Source of the DNA: an uncultured Collinsella sp.
Lineage (GTDB): Bacteria > Actinomycetota > Coriobacteriia > Coriobacteriales > Coriobacteriaceae
Length of the DNA stretch: 15,429 bases
Assembly (NCBI GenBank): GCA_900549195.1
Contig: URNK01000021.1
Coordinates: 1 to 15,429, forward strand
Direction of reading: 5' to 3'
In this document: one piece after another, positions 5,184-14,352 of the stretch
Numbering within the stretch: position 1 is the first letter of the stretch
Layout of the letters: each line of letters begins with the position of its first letter
Translations under genes and position numbers: made by a program
Notes under the pieces: model-generated
What the model saw: the letters and a program-made list of their open reading frames with translations, nothing else
Database searches by the model: none
What the model was told of the DNA's origin: nothing

Positions 5184-6781
5184 TGTCCGAAACCCTCAAT
5201 GCCCAGGATATCGCCAAGAAACTGCAGGAGCAGCTCACGAGCCTCTCCGCGACGGTCGATACGCATGAGGTTTCAACGGTCGACGAGGTAGGCGACGGCA
5301 TCGCGCGCGTCTCCGGCCTCAAGAGCGCCATGGCAGGCGAGCTTCTGGAGTTCAAGAGCTCCGATACCGGTGAGACCGTCTTCGGCCTTGCCCAGAACCT
5401 TGACCGTGACGAGGTCGGCGCCGTTCTGTTTGGTGCCGTCGACTCCATCAAGGAAGGCGACGAGTGCCGCACCACTGGCCGCATTATGGATATCCCCGTG
5501 AGCCGTGCCATGCTCGGCCGCGTCGTCAATCCGCTCGGCCAGCCCATCGACGGCCTGGGCGACATCGTCGCCACGCACCGTCGCCCCATCGAGTTCAAGG
5601 CTCCCGGCGTCATCGATCGTACCCCGGTGTGCGAGCCGGTTCAGACCGGTCTGCTCGCTATCGACTCCATGGTGCCTATTGGCCGCGGTCAGCGTGAGCT
5701 CATCATCGGCGACCGTAAGACCGGTAAGACCGCCATCGCCATCGACGCTATCCTCAACCAGCGCGGCAAGGGCATGGTCTGCATCTATGTCGCCATCGGC
5801 CAGAAGGCCTCCACGGTTGCCAACATCCGTGAGACCCTCGCTCAGCACGGTGCGCTCGACTACACCATCATCGTTTCGGCCACTGCTGCCGATTCCGCCC
5901 CTATGCAGTACATCGCGCCTATGGCCGGTGCCGCTATTGGCGAGTTCTTCATGTACAACGGCGAGGACGGCAAGCCCGCCAGCGAGACCAACCCCGGCGG
6001 CCACGTGCTCGTCATCTACGACGACCTGTCCAAGCAGGCTGTGGCCTACCGTCAGATGTCGCTGACGCTGCATCGTCCGCCCGGACGCGAGGCCTATCCT
6101 GGCGACATCTTCTACCTGCACTCTCGTCTGCTCGAGCGTGCCGTCAAGATGTCCAAGAAGAACGGTTACGGCTCCATGACGGCACTGCCGATCATCGAGA
6201 CCCAGGACGGCGACGTCTCGGCCTACATTCCGACCAACGTCATTTCCATTACCGATGGTCAGATCTACCTGCAGTCCGAGCTCTTCTTCCAGGGCCAGCG
6301 CCCGGCAGTTGACGTGGGCATTTCCGTGTCCCGCGTCGGTGGCGATGCGCAGACCAAGGCCATGAAGCAGGTCGCCGGCAACCTCCGTCTGGACCTCGCT
6401 TCCTATCAGGAGCTCGCTGGCTTTACGCAGTTCGGCTCCGACCTCGACGAGGCTACTCAGAAGCAGCTGACCCACGGTGCTCGCATGACCGAGCTCCTGA
6501 AGCAGCCGCGTTACAAGCCGTTTGAGGTTGGCGAGCAGATCGTTACGCTGTTCGCTGGCAACGAGGGCTTCCTGGATGACCTGGAGATCGCCGACGTGCT
6601 GCCCTTCCGTGCCGAGCTCATCGAGTACATGGACAATGGCTTTGGCTCGCTGCTCGACAAGGTTCGCGCCAAGAAGATCGATGATGACACCAAGGCTGAG
6701 CTCTTGCGCGTCATCGGCGACTTCAAGCAGCAGTTCATGGCCAAGCACCATTCGGATGTTTCTGGATCAGAGGAGAACTAA
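5183..6781 (+). CDS. atpA: F1Fo ATP synthase subunit alpha
   Basis: The 532-residue regulatory nucleotide-binding subunit alternates with beta in the F1 head. It has the N-terminal beta-barrel (about 28-95), the P-loop GDRKTGKT (176-183), the Walker B strand HVLVIYDD (274-281), DLSKQAVAYRQ (281-291), RPPGREAYPGD (298-308) and the arginine finger R384 in SVSRVGG (381-387). Compared with E. coli and mycobacterial alpha, about 12 residues (EDGKPASETNPG, 261-272) are inserted just before the Walker B strand. The C-terminus has a short charged tail (SDVSGSEEN). The ATG overlaps the atpH stop by one base (TAATG) and is preceded by the full Shine-Dalgarno GGAGGTGA (5169-5176). Confidence 0.98.
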   Translation: MSETLNAQDIAKKLQEQLTSLSATVDTHEVSTVDEVGDGIARVSGLKSAMAGELLEFKSSDTGETVFGLAQNLDRDEVGAVLFGAVDSIKEGDECRTTGRIMDIPVSRAMLGRVVNPLGQPIDGLGDIVATHRRPIEFKAPGVIDRTPVCEPVQTGLLAIDSMVPIGRGQRELIIGDRKTGKTAIAIDAILNQRGKGMVCIYVAIGQKASTVANIRETLAQHGALDYTIIVSATAADSAPMQYIAPMAGAAIGEFFMYNGEDGKPASETNPGGHVLVIYDDLSKQAVAYRQMSLTLHRPPGREAYPGDIFYLHSRLLERAVKMSKKNGYGSMTALPIIETQDGDVSAYIPTNVISITDGQIYLQSELFFQGQRPAVDVGISVSRVGGDAQTKAMKQVAGNLRLDLASYQELAGFTQFGSDLDEATQKQLTHGARMTELLKQPRYKPFEVGEQIVTLFAGNEGFLDDLEIADVLPFRAELIEYMDNGFGSLLDKVRAKKIDDDTKAELLRVIGDFKQQFMAKHHSDVSGSEEN

Positions 6782-6786
6782 GCCCC

Positions 6787-7694
6787 ATGGCCAACCTTCG
6801 CGACATTAAGAAGCGAATCTCCTCGGTTACCACGACCAAGCAGATCACGCGCACGATGGAGATGGTCTCTACGGCCAAGATCCGTCGTGCCCTCGATCGC
6901 TCCAAGCAGGCCGAGCCCTATAAGGAGGCGCTGACCGACGTCATGTTGACGGTCGCCGGCGACGCCTCCTGTTCGGGCACCGATCCCATGCTGCAGAAGC
7001 ATGAGAGCGTCAAGCATGGCCTGATTGTCGTTATTGCCTCGGACCGCGGCCTTGCCGGCGGTTTCAATACGACGGTGGAGCGCACGGCCGAAAAGCTCGC
7101 CGCTTCTTGGGCGAACGACGGCATCGAGTGCGAGATCATCGCGTGTGGGCGCAAACCGGTCACGTATTTCCGTGACCGCGCAAACGTCGTCATGCACTTT
7201 GAGGGCAACTCCTCTGAGCCCGATTTCAATCAGGCCCGCATGATCTCCTCTCATATCTGCGATGCGTATCGTGCCGGTGAGCTTGACCGTGTCGAGCTTG
7301 TCTACCACCACGCCAAGAACCGCGTGGATCAGGAGCTTCGCGTCGAGCATCTGTTGCCGCTCGACCCCGAGATGATCGCTATGGCCCACGGTCCGCGTAA
7401 GAACGAGACCGACGCCCCTAAGCGCATCTCGTCCACGTTCGAGTTCGTGCCCTCTTCCGAGCATGTTCTCGGCAAGCTTGTGCCGTCTTATATCCTGACG
7501 GTCATCTACCAGGCCCTGATCGATTCGGCGGCTGCCGAGCAGGGTGCACGCCGCAAGGCCATGCACTCCGCGACGGAAAACGCCACCGCGATCATCTCGA
7601 CCCTTACCCGCACGTATAGTCGCGTGCGCCAGGCTTCGATCACGACCGAGATTAACGAGATCGTCGGCGGAGCCTCAGCATTGGAGGAACAGTA

Positions 7695-7695
<1 letters not shown>
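6787..7695 (+). CDS. atpG: F1Fo ATP synthase subunit gamma
   Basis: The 302-residue central shaft couples rotation of the c ring to catalysis. The N-terminal coiled-coil helix is clear (ANLRDIKKRISSVTTTKQIT, 2-21, then RTMEMVSTAKIRRA), as is the central Rossmann-like domain with IVVIASDRGLAGGFN (80-94). The C-terminal helix carries ARRKAMHSATENA and RQASITTEINEIVGGASAL, the part that enters the alpha3beta3 cavity. Length is typical, slightly above E. coli (287). AGAGGAG (6769-6775) lies 11 bases before the ATG. The gap from atpA is five bases, and the stop codon overlaps the atpD start by one base. Confidence 0.97.
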
Positions 7696-9149
<1,454 letters not shown>

Positions 9150-9152
9150 GTT

Positions 9153-9545
9153 ATGCGTATCCGCATCGTGTGCCCCGTGAGCTGCGCCTATGAGGGCGAC
9201 GCTGCGTTTGTGTCGATTCCGTCCACGGATGGCGAGTTTGGCGTTCTGCCTGCTCACTCCAGCGAGATCTGCACGATCGACCGCGGTTACGTTCGCGTTT
9301 CCGATAAGGCCATGGGCACTGTCGACCACACGTTTGCCGTGGCCGGCGGCTATGCCCAGGTTGCGGACGATGTCGTGACCGTTCTCGCCGAGCGCGCTTG
9401 CGATTTGGCGACCGTCGATGCCGACAAGCTTAAAGCTGATATTCAAGGTTTTGAAGAGAAGCTGGGTAATTTGTCGGAGGATGATGCACGCCGCGCCTAC
9501 CTCTATAATGAAATCGCATGGTGTAAGCTCAAGCTTGCCCAATAG
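9153..9545 (+). CDS. atpC: F1Fo ATP synthase subunit epsilon
   Basis: The 130-residue subunit sits at the foot of gamma and inhibits ATP hydrolysis. The N-terminal beta sandwich shows VSIPSTDGEFGVLPAHSS (20-37), the family core. It continues with TFAVAGGYAQVADDVVTVLAERA (60-82) and a C-terminal helical hairpin (about 88-129). The start at 9153 has GGGGGAG (9137-9143) nine bases upstream and follows atpD by three bases. This is the last gene of the operon; a strong intrinsic terminator follows 36 bases downstream. Confidence 0.95.
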   Translation: MRIRIVCPVSCAYEGDAAFVSIPSTDGEFGVLPAHSSEICTIDRGYVRVSDKAMGTVDHTFAVAGGYAQVADDVVTVLAERACDLATVDADKLKADIQGFEEKLGNLSEDDARRAYLYNEIAWCKLKLAQ

Positions 9546-9581
9546 TCAAACGATTTAGCGTTCGACCATTTGCGAACACAT

Positions 9582-9620
9582 CATGCCCGGGATGGCCCAG
9601 CCACCCCGGGCATGCTTTTT
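9582..9620 (+). terminator. Strong intrinsic terminator of the atp operon
   Basis: CATGCCCGGG (9582-9591) pairs perfectly with CCCGGGCATG (9605-9614). Inside, TGG (9593-9595) can pair with CCA (9601-9603) around a CCCAG loop. A C and five T (9616-9620) follow. The murA ribosome binding site, GAAAGGG (9621-9627), begins at the very next base, so readthrough or a start inside this region must supply murA mRNA. A smaller GTTCG/CGAAC stem lies just upstream, near 9560-9576. Confidence 0.92.
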
Positions 9621-9633
9621 GAAAGGGTAGACC

Positions 9634-10917
9634 TTGGATATTATCCGCGTTGAGGGTGGCCACGCCATCGGAGGCTCCGTGCCCGTTTCGGGCGCCAAGA
9701 ACTCCGCGCTCAAACTCATGGCGGCAACGCTTCTGGCGCCGGGCAAGACGACGCTGCAGAACGTGCCCGATATTTCCGATGTCCATGTGATGGGCAAGGT
9801 GCTCAAGGGCATGGGCGCTACGATCGATGTTCTCGACGAGCACACGCTCGAGATTGATACCTCTCAGGTCGATTCTTGGGAGGCCCCCTACGAGCTCGTT
9901 GCCAAGATGCGTGCTTCCACCGCCGTCATGGGACCCCTGCTGGGCCGCTTCCATCGCGCCAAGATTGCCATGCCGGGCGGCTGCAACCTGGGTGCTCGCA
10001 AGATCGATATGCACATTCTTGGTCTTGAGGCCCTGGGCGTTGAGTTCGATACCGCCCACGGTTACATCAACGCTAATGCGCCCCAAGGTCTGCGCGGTAC
10101 CACCGTCACGCTCGAGTTCGCCAGCGTCGGTGCGACCGAGAACCTCATCATGGCATCCGTGCGCGCGCAGGGCACCACGGTTATCGACAATGCCGCCCGC
10201 GAGCCCGAGATCGTCGATCTCGCCAACATGCTCAACGAGATGGGCGCTAAGATTGTCGGCGCCGGCACGCCTGTCGTGACCATCGAGGGCGTGGAAGAGT
10301 TGCATCCTGTTACCCATCGCGTAGTGGGCGACCGCATCGAGGCCGGTACCTTTATCGTTGCCGGTGCGTTGATGGCCGACGATCGCGGTATCGATGTCAC
10401 GGGCTTTTGCCCCATTCACTTGGGCATGGTGCTCAAGAAGATGGAGCTCATGGGTATCGACTGCGAGCGCGTCGAGGATGGCGTCCATGTGAACCGTGCC
10501 GAGCGTATCAAGCCGGTCGACATCCAGACGCTTCCGTTCCCCGGCTTCCCGACGGACATGCAGGCACAGATTATGGTACTCTCCGCCCTTGCCGACGGCA
10601 GTTCCGTTATTACCGAGAACATCTTCGAGAATCGCTTTATGTTTGCCTCTGAGCTGGTGCGCATGGGTGCCGACATTCGTATCGAGAGTCATCATGCCAT
10701 GATTCATGGCGTCAAGGGCTTCTCGGGTGCACAGGTTACCTCGCCCGATCTGCGTGGCGGAGCGGCCCTCGTCGTAGCGGGCTTGATCGCCGACGGGACG
10801 ACCGAGGTTTCGGCCATTCATCACATCAAGCGCGGCTACGAGCAGTTTGTCGAAAAGCTGCAGGCGCTCGGCGCGCATGTCGAGCATGCTACCGTCCCCG
10901 ATCCCGTCATCTACTAA
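9634..10917 (+). CDS. murA: UDP-N-acetylglucosamine 1-carboxyvinyltransferase
   Basis: The 427-residue enzyme transfers enolpyruvate from PEP to UDP-GlcNAc, the first committed step of peptidoglycan synthesis, in the cytosol. Visible signatures are SGAKNSAL (19-26, with K22), the catalytic loop PGGCNLGAR (114-122) with C117, NAAREPEIVD (186-195), DRIEAGTF (233-240), PFPGFPTDMQAQ (301-312, with D307) and ENRFM (332-336). C117 is the residue fosfomycin attacks; enzymes with Asp here are resistant, so this one should be sensitive by that criterion. Length matches E. coli (419). TTG at 9634 is the start, since GAAAGGG (9621-9627) is six bases upstream and the family N-terminus (MDxxRVEG) starts there. 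murA close behind atpC is also seen in Actinobacteria. The LCP gene follows 12 bases on, so the two are probably one transcript. Confidence 0.97.
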   Translation: MDIIRVEGGHAIGGSVPVSGAKNSALKLMAATLLAPGKTTLQNVPDISDVHVMGKVLKGMGATIDVLDEHTLEIDTSQVDSWEAPYELVAKMRASTAVMGPLLGRFHRAKIAMPGGCNLGARKIDMHILGLEALGVEFDTAHGYINANAPQGLRGTTVTLEFASVGATENLIMASVRAQGTTVIDNAAREPEIVDLANMLNEMGAKIVGAGTPVVTIEGVEELHPVTHRVVGDRIEAGTFIVAGALMADDRGIDVTGFCPIHLGMVLKKMELMGIDCERVEDGVHVNRAERIKPVDIQTLPFPGFPTDMQAQIMVLSALADGSSVITENIFENRFMFASELVRMGADIRIESHHAMIHGVKGFSGAQVTSPDLRGGAALVVAGLIADGTTEVSAIHHIKRGYEQFVEKLQALGAHVEHATVPDPVIY

Positions 10918-10929
10918 TACAGGTTGCCT

Positions 10930-12165
10930 ATGTTTAATAAAAAGCCCCTCGCGGATACCACCGCCCGAAGACCCTCAACTGGTGCGCAGGCCAAGATCTA
11001 CAGTCGCGATAACGTGGCTCGCTATTCCGAGCGCGCTCGCCAACGCCGTCGTAGCCACACGATTCGTCACGTCGCGCTCATTGTCGTGCTTGGCGTGCTG
11101 CTGAGTGCCACTACCGCTGCCGGCCTGTGGTTTGCCACCATTATGGGCAAGCTCGGCGATTCTAATGTCATTACCGACAATCTGCGTCGGGTTCTGGTTG
11201 ACACCGATGAGGCAAAGGATCCGTTCTACGTGCTGCTTCTTGGCACCGACGGCCGTCCGGGCGAGGATACGTATCGCGCCGACTCGATTATCCTGGCACG
11301 AATCGACCCCACGCAAAAGCAGGCGACGCTCATTTCCGTTCCGCGCGACACCAAGGTCGAGTACAAGGGCGAGACCATGAAGATCAACGCCTGCCATACC
11401 GTTGGCGGCGCCGAGGCCATGGTCGAGGCGGTCAACGAGCTGTGCGGTGTTCAGATTTCCCACTATGCCGAGGTCAGCTTCGACGGTATGCAGGCGCTGA
11501 TTGATTCGGTTGGCGGTATCGACATTAACGCAACCGATGATGTTGACGACCCCGAGCACCTGGATATTAAGATTACCGCTGGCCAGCAGCATATGGACGG
11601 TGCCACCGCCCTTACCTATGCCCGCTGCCGCTACACCTATGCCGACGGCGATTACACGCGCATGCGCCACCAGCGTCAGGTGCTTGGCGCCCTTGCCAAC
11701 CAGATTCTCAATAACTTCGATGCCACGAAGATCTTTGGCCTGGTTAATTCGCTGTCCGATATGCTTGTAACCGATATGAGCGTTCAGGATATCGTGGCTA
11801 CGGTCAACGCCATGCGCGGTATGGATGTCGACGGTATCTACTCGGCCAACCTGCCCTCGTACGCCGACGACAGCACCATGATCGACGGTGTGAGCTACGT
11901 CTTTGTCTACGAGGACGAGCTCAAGGAAATGATGGAGCGCGTCGATGCCGGCAAGGATCCCAAGGGTCCCAACACCATGGGTCTTTCCGACGGTTCCAGC
12001 TCTACGATCGGCGACCTGAACAACAACACGTCTGACGACTACGCAAACGGTACCGCAACCTCATCGGTCAGCTCTGACGATTCCGATGACTCAAGCGATT
12101 CGAGCGATTCGGACTACTACGAAGAGCCCACCGGCGACGGCAACGGCTACGAAGCCAACTACTAA
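10930..12165 (+). CDS. LytR-CpsA-Psr (LCP) family cell-wall glycopolymer transferase
   Basis: The 411-residue protein has a basic cytoplasmic head (1-46), one membrane helix (about 47-71), an outside LCP domain (about 99-255) and a long tail. LCP enzymes attach teichoic-acid-like or other glycopolymers from lipid carriers to peptidoglycan. Motifs are YVLLLGTDGRP (100-110), RADSIILARID (116-126), ATLISVPRDTKV (132-143), KINACHTVGG (151-160), LIDSVGGIDI (190-199), MDGATALTYARCRYTYADGD (222-241) and RMRHQRQ (244-250); D118, R139, D140, R244 and R248 fit the conserved charged residues. The tail (about 352-411) is low complexity, rich in Ser, Asp and Tyr. ATG at 10930 is chosen because AGG (10921-10923) is six bases upstream; the in-frame TTG at 10924 abuts that site. 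Which glycopolymer it attaches cannot be read from sequence. Confidence 0.93.
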   Translation: MFNKKPLADTTARRPSTGAQAKIYSRDNVARYSERARQRRRSHTIRHVALIVVLGVLLSATTAAGLWFATIMGKLGDSNVITDNLRRVLVDTDEAKDPFYVLLLGTDGRPGEDTYRADSIILARIDPTQKQATLISVPRDTKVEYKGETMKINACHTVGGAEAMVEAVNELCGVQISHYAEVSFDGMQALIDSVGGIDINATDDVDDPEHLDIKITAGQQHMDGATALTYARCRYTYADGDYTRMRHQRQVLGALANQILNNFDATKIFGLVNSLSDMLVTDMSVQDIVATVNAMRGMDVDGIYSANLPSYADDSTMIDGVSYVFVYEDELKEMMERVDAGKDPKGPNTMGLSDGSSSTIGDLNNNTSDDYANGTATSSVSSDDSDDSSDSSDSDYYEEPTGDGNGYEANY

Positions 12166-12193
12166 GTTACGCGGTTTTACCAAACCGCGTAAC
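12166..12193 (+). repeat. Perfect 12-bp hairpin abutting the LCP stop codon
   Basis: GTTACGCGGTTT (12166-12177) pairs perfectly with AAACCGCGTAAC (12182-12193) around a TACC loop. It starts at the base after the TAA. No U-run follows (CGCTTGACG), so it is not a standard intrinsic terminator; it may protect the 3' end of the murA-LCP message or be a protein-binding palindrome. Confidence 0.75.
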
Positions 12194-12241
12194 CGCTTGA
12201 CGCTGCGCGGGCCGCATTTGGACAATCTGACGTTCAACTTC

Positions 12242-12276
12242 AAGGGCGCGACCAGAAGGTCAGCGCCCTTTCGTTT
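12242..12276 (+). terminator. Probable intrinsic terminator of the murA-LCP transcript
   Basis: AAGGGCGC (12242-12249) pairs with GCGCCCTT (12263-12270). GACC (12250-12253) pairs with GGTC (12258-12261) around an AGAA loop, with A12262 bulged. The tract TTTCGTTT follows (12269-12276 with the stem end). Stem strength and the T-rich tail support termination on the + strand. A weak promoter-like pair, TTGACG (12197-12202) and GACAAT (12221-12226, 18-base spacer), lies just upstream. Confidence 0.7.
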
Positions 12277-12312
12277 CACGTCACCTTGTCTCAAATGCGA
12301 CTCGCTCGCTGG

Positions 12313-12336
12313 CGATGCCAAAACATCGGCGTTTTT
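12313..12336 (+). terminator. Weak terminator-like hairpin
   Basis: CGATG (12313-12317) pairs with CATCG (12324-12328) around CCAAAA, followed by GCG and five T (12332-12336). The stem is only 5 bp, extendable by CGC/GCG across a TGG bulge. It may be a back-up terminator after the stronger one at 12242. Confidence 0.35.
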
Positions 12337-12373
12337 GTTGTCGGGACGGCAGTTAGTAGTCGTCGAGTAGTCA

Positions 12374-12405
12374 TTGGTGCTCAGCGGCAGTCCCCATTGC
12401 ACCAA
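12374..12405. repeat. Inverted repeat in the LCP-ade gap
   Basis: TTGGTGC (12374-12380) and GCACCAA (12399-12405) are perfect 7-base inverted arms around an 18-base loop. No U-run follows. The left edge, GAGTAGTCATTGG (12365-12377), looks like a degenerate copy of the GACTAGTCATCGG repeat found after ade. Confidence 0.45.
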
Positions 12406-12435
12406 GTGGCGTGTGCCGTTAAGCGGAGAGGCGTA

Positions 12436-12463
12436 TTGTTGACCCATCGTTTGTGCATACAAT
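12436..12463 (+). promoter_or_regulatory. Putative promoter of ade
   Basis: TACAAT (12458-12463) is a good -10 box and is the same hexamer as in the atp promoter. TTGTTG (12436-12441) lies 16 bases upstream; the better-looking TTGACC (12439-12444) would leave only 13 bases. Transcription would begin near 12470, just before the leader hairpin. The -10 is convincing and the -35 is weak. Confidence 0.5.
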
Positions 12464-12475
12464 GGCTATGAGCAT

Positions 12476-12511
12476 GCTGCGGTGAAGGCTTGTCCGCTCC
12501 GCAGCTTTTTT
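12476..12511 (+). terminator. Intrinsic terminator in the ade leader
   Basis: GCTGCGG (12476-12482) pairs with CCGCAGC (12499-12505), followed directly by six T (12506-12511). The ade ribosome binding site, AAAGGAG (12520-12526), begins eight bases later. An alternative pairing of GCGG (12479-12482) with CCGC (12494-12497) would break the terminator stem, which is a possible attenuation switch. I recognise no purine aptamer upstream. Confidence 0.75.
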
Positions 12512-12531
12512 CTACGGTTAAAGGAGTATGT

Positions 12532-14352
12532 ATGTCCGTTGAGGTCATGAGGACTGTGATCGAGGCCGCCGAGGGCCGCGTGCCCGTCGACACGCTGTTT
12601 ACCAATGCACAGATCGTCGACGTGTATGGCCAGCGCGTGGCGCCCGGTAGCGTTGCCGTCAAGGACGGTGTGATCGTCGGCGTGCTCTACGATGGTCGCG
12701 ACGATGCCGCTGGCACCTATGAGGCAACTGAGGTCATCGACTGCCAGGGTCGCTATCTCGCTCCCGGTTTTATTGACGGGCATCTGCATATCGAGTCTTC
12801 GAACATCCGTCCCGCCGAGTATGCTCGCATGGCCGCGACGCGCGGTACTACCACCGCCATTGCCGACAGCCACGAGATTGCTAATGTGGCGGGCCTGGAC
12901 GGCCTGCGCTTTATGATTGAGGACGGCCGCCGCGCACCCATCTCCATCAAATACATGATGCCTTCGTGCGTGCCCGCGCTGCCCGACGAGCAGGCCGGTG
13001 CCGTTATTTCTGCTGCCGATATGCAGGCGTTTTTTGCCGAGCATCCAGGCGATGTCTTTGGTCTGGGCGAAATGATGAACCTGCCGGGCGTCTTTATGGC
13101 CGACCCCGAGACTTGCGCTCGCATCGATGCTGCCAACCAGACGCCGTCCAAGCAGGTTGACGGCCACGCGCCGCTCGTTGCCGGCAAGGACCTCAACGCC
13201 TATGCCGCGGCGGGTATTATCGCCGACCACGAGTCGACGATTCCCGAGGAGGCGCTCGATAAACTGTCCCGCGGCATGTATGTGATGCTGCGTGAGGGCA
13301 CGTGCAGCCACGATCTGGCCAATTTGTCCCCGATGCTGCTGGAAAACCCCGCCCGCGCCCGCCGCTGCTGCTTTGCGACCGACGACCGCGCTCCCTCCGA
13401 CGCGCTTTCGACCGGCATGATCGACAACGCCTGCCGCGTGGCCATCGAGGCCGGCGTCGACCCGGTGGTCGCCATCTCTATGGCGTCCCTTTCCACGGCT
13501 GAGGCGTTTGGGCTAGATCACGGCTGCCGCGACCCGCACGAGCTACGCGGTGCAATCGCCCCGGGCAAGCGCGCCGACCTGCTGGTACTCAATGACCTGA
13601 CGTTTGCCACGGCTCCGCATCGCGTATATGCCGCCGGTGCTCTGGTGGCGCAGGACGGCACCTTTGTGGGCGAGATCGCACCCGAGATGGCCGAGGTTGC
13701 GGCCCTTGCCGATGAGCTGCGTGCTTCCGTTAAACTTCCGAAGCTATCGCTCGACGTGTTCGACTATGCCTTTAAGCCGGGCGAGGCTGTGATTGACGTG
13801 GTGCCGGGTAAGGCCATCACGGGTATGGTTCGTCCTGAGACTGACGAGGACTTGCGCCGCATTATGCTGATTGAGCGCCATGGCCGCGGCGTGTCGCTGC
13901 AGGCCGAGGGCGTTGACGGCGATGGCCCCGCTGGCCTGGGTCTGGTTGGCAAGCATATCGGTCGCGGCTGGGTGCGCGGTTTCACCATCACCGGTGGTGC
14001 TATTGCCTCCACGATCGGCCACGACTCGCACAACGTGTGCGTGGTGGGCGACAATGCCGTCGATATGATGGCTGCCGTTGAGGCCGTGGGCCAGGGTGGT
14101 CACGTGCTGGTACGCGATGGTGAGGTCGTAGCGCGCATTCCGCTGGCGCTCGGCGGCCTTATGAGCGAGGGCACTGCCGAAGACGTCACGGCGCAGCACG
14201 ACGACTTTATGGTCAAGGCACGCGCTATGGGTATTGAGCCGCCGCTCGACCCCATCATGGGCATCATCTTCCTGCCCCTGCCGGTCATCCCGACGCTCCG
14301 CATCCGCCCCGAGGGCATGTTCGACGTCACAACCTTCACCTACGCCGACTAG
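12532..14352 (+). CDS. ade: Adenine deaminase (AdeC type)
   Basis: The 606-residue metal-dependent amidohydrolase converts adenine to hypoxanthine and ammonia for purine salvage in the cytosol. Motifs in order: APGFIDGHLHIESS (77-90, metal ligands H84 and H86), DSHEIANVAG (112-121), MPSCVPA (143-149), GLGEMMNLPGV (177-187, E180), VDGHAP (209-214, H212), ADHES (231-235, H233), REGTCSHDL (254-262), FATDDRAPSD (281-290, D284/D285), ASLSTAEAFGL (318-328), GAIAPGKRADLLVL (340-353) and the C-terminal FLPLPVIPTLRI (580-591). The C-terminal domain is the one typical of Ade rather than adenosine deaminase. Length is near the usual 580-600. The frame is open from 12490, but ATG at 12532 with AAAGGAG five bases upstream is the real start; the earlier codons lie in the leader terminator. 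The stop codon falls in a downstream repeat. Confidence 0.96.
   Translation: MSVEVMRTVIEAAEGRVPVDTLFTNAQIVDVYGQRVAPGSVAVKDGVIVGVLYDGRDDAAGTYEATEVIDCQGRYLAPGFIDGHLHIESSNIRPAEYARMAATRGTTTAIADSHEIANVAGLDGLRFMIEDGRRAPISIKYMMPSCVPALPDEQAGAVISAADMQAFFAEHPGDVFGLGEMMNLPGVFMADPETCARIDAANQTPSKQVDGHAPLVAGKDLNAYAAAGIIADHESTIPEEALDKLSRGMYVMLREGTCSHDLANLSPMLLENPARARRCCFATDDRAPSDALSTGMIDNACRVAIEAGVDPVVAISMASLSTAEAFGLDHGCRDPHELRGAIAPGKRADLLVLNDLTFATAPHRVYAAGALVAQDGTFVGEIAPEMAEVAALADELRASVKLPKLSLDVFDYAFKPGEAVIDVVPGKAITGMVRPETDEDLRRIMLIERHGRGVSLQAEGVDGDGPAGLGLVGKHIGRGWVRGFTITGGAIASTIGHDSHNVCVVGDNAVDMMAAVEAVGQGGHVLVRDGEVVARIPLALGGLMSEGTAEDVTAQHDDFMVKARAMGIEPPLDPIMGIIFLPLPVIPTLRIRPEGMFDVTTFTYAD

Noticed and set aside
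5273..6751. A 492-codon open frame on the minus strand opposite atpA, and similar long ones opposite atpD (8421-9542) and murA (9529-10887)
   Set aside because: They lie exactly opposite strongly supported genes, show no recognisable motifs and have low-complexity composition. They arise because the real genes avoid TTA, CTA and TCA codons, which leaves the opposite frame free of stops.
12086..12370. A plus-strand frame continuing past the LCP stop codon
   Set aside because: It is another frame of the LCP Ser/Asp tail that crosses two hairpins. The translation looks random and has no start signal.
12091..12462. A 123-codon minus-strand frame across the LCP-ade gap
   Set aside because: It runs through several hairpins and into the LCP coding end, lacks a good ribosome site and has no recognisable domain.
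12166..12531. A known purine riboswitch before ade
   Set aside because: The position is suggestive, but I could not find the conserved aptamer core, so I report only structure and no riboswitch class.
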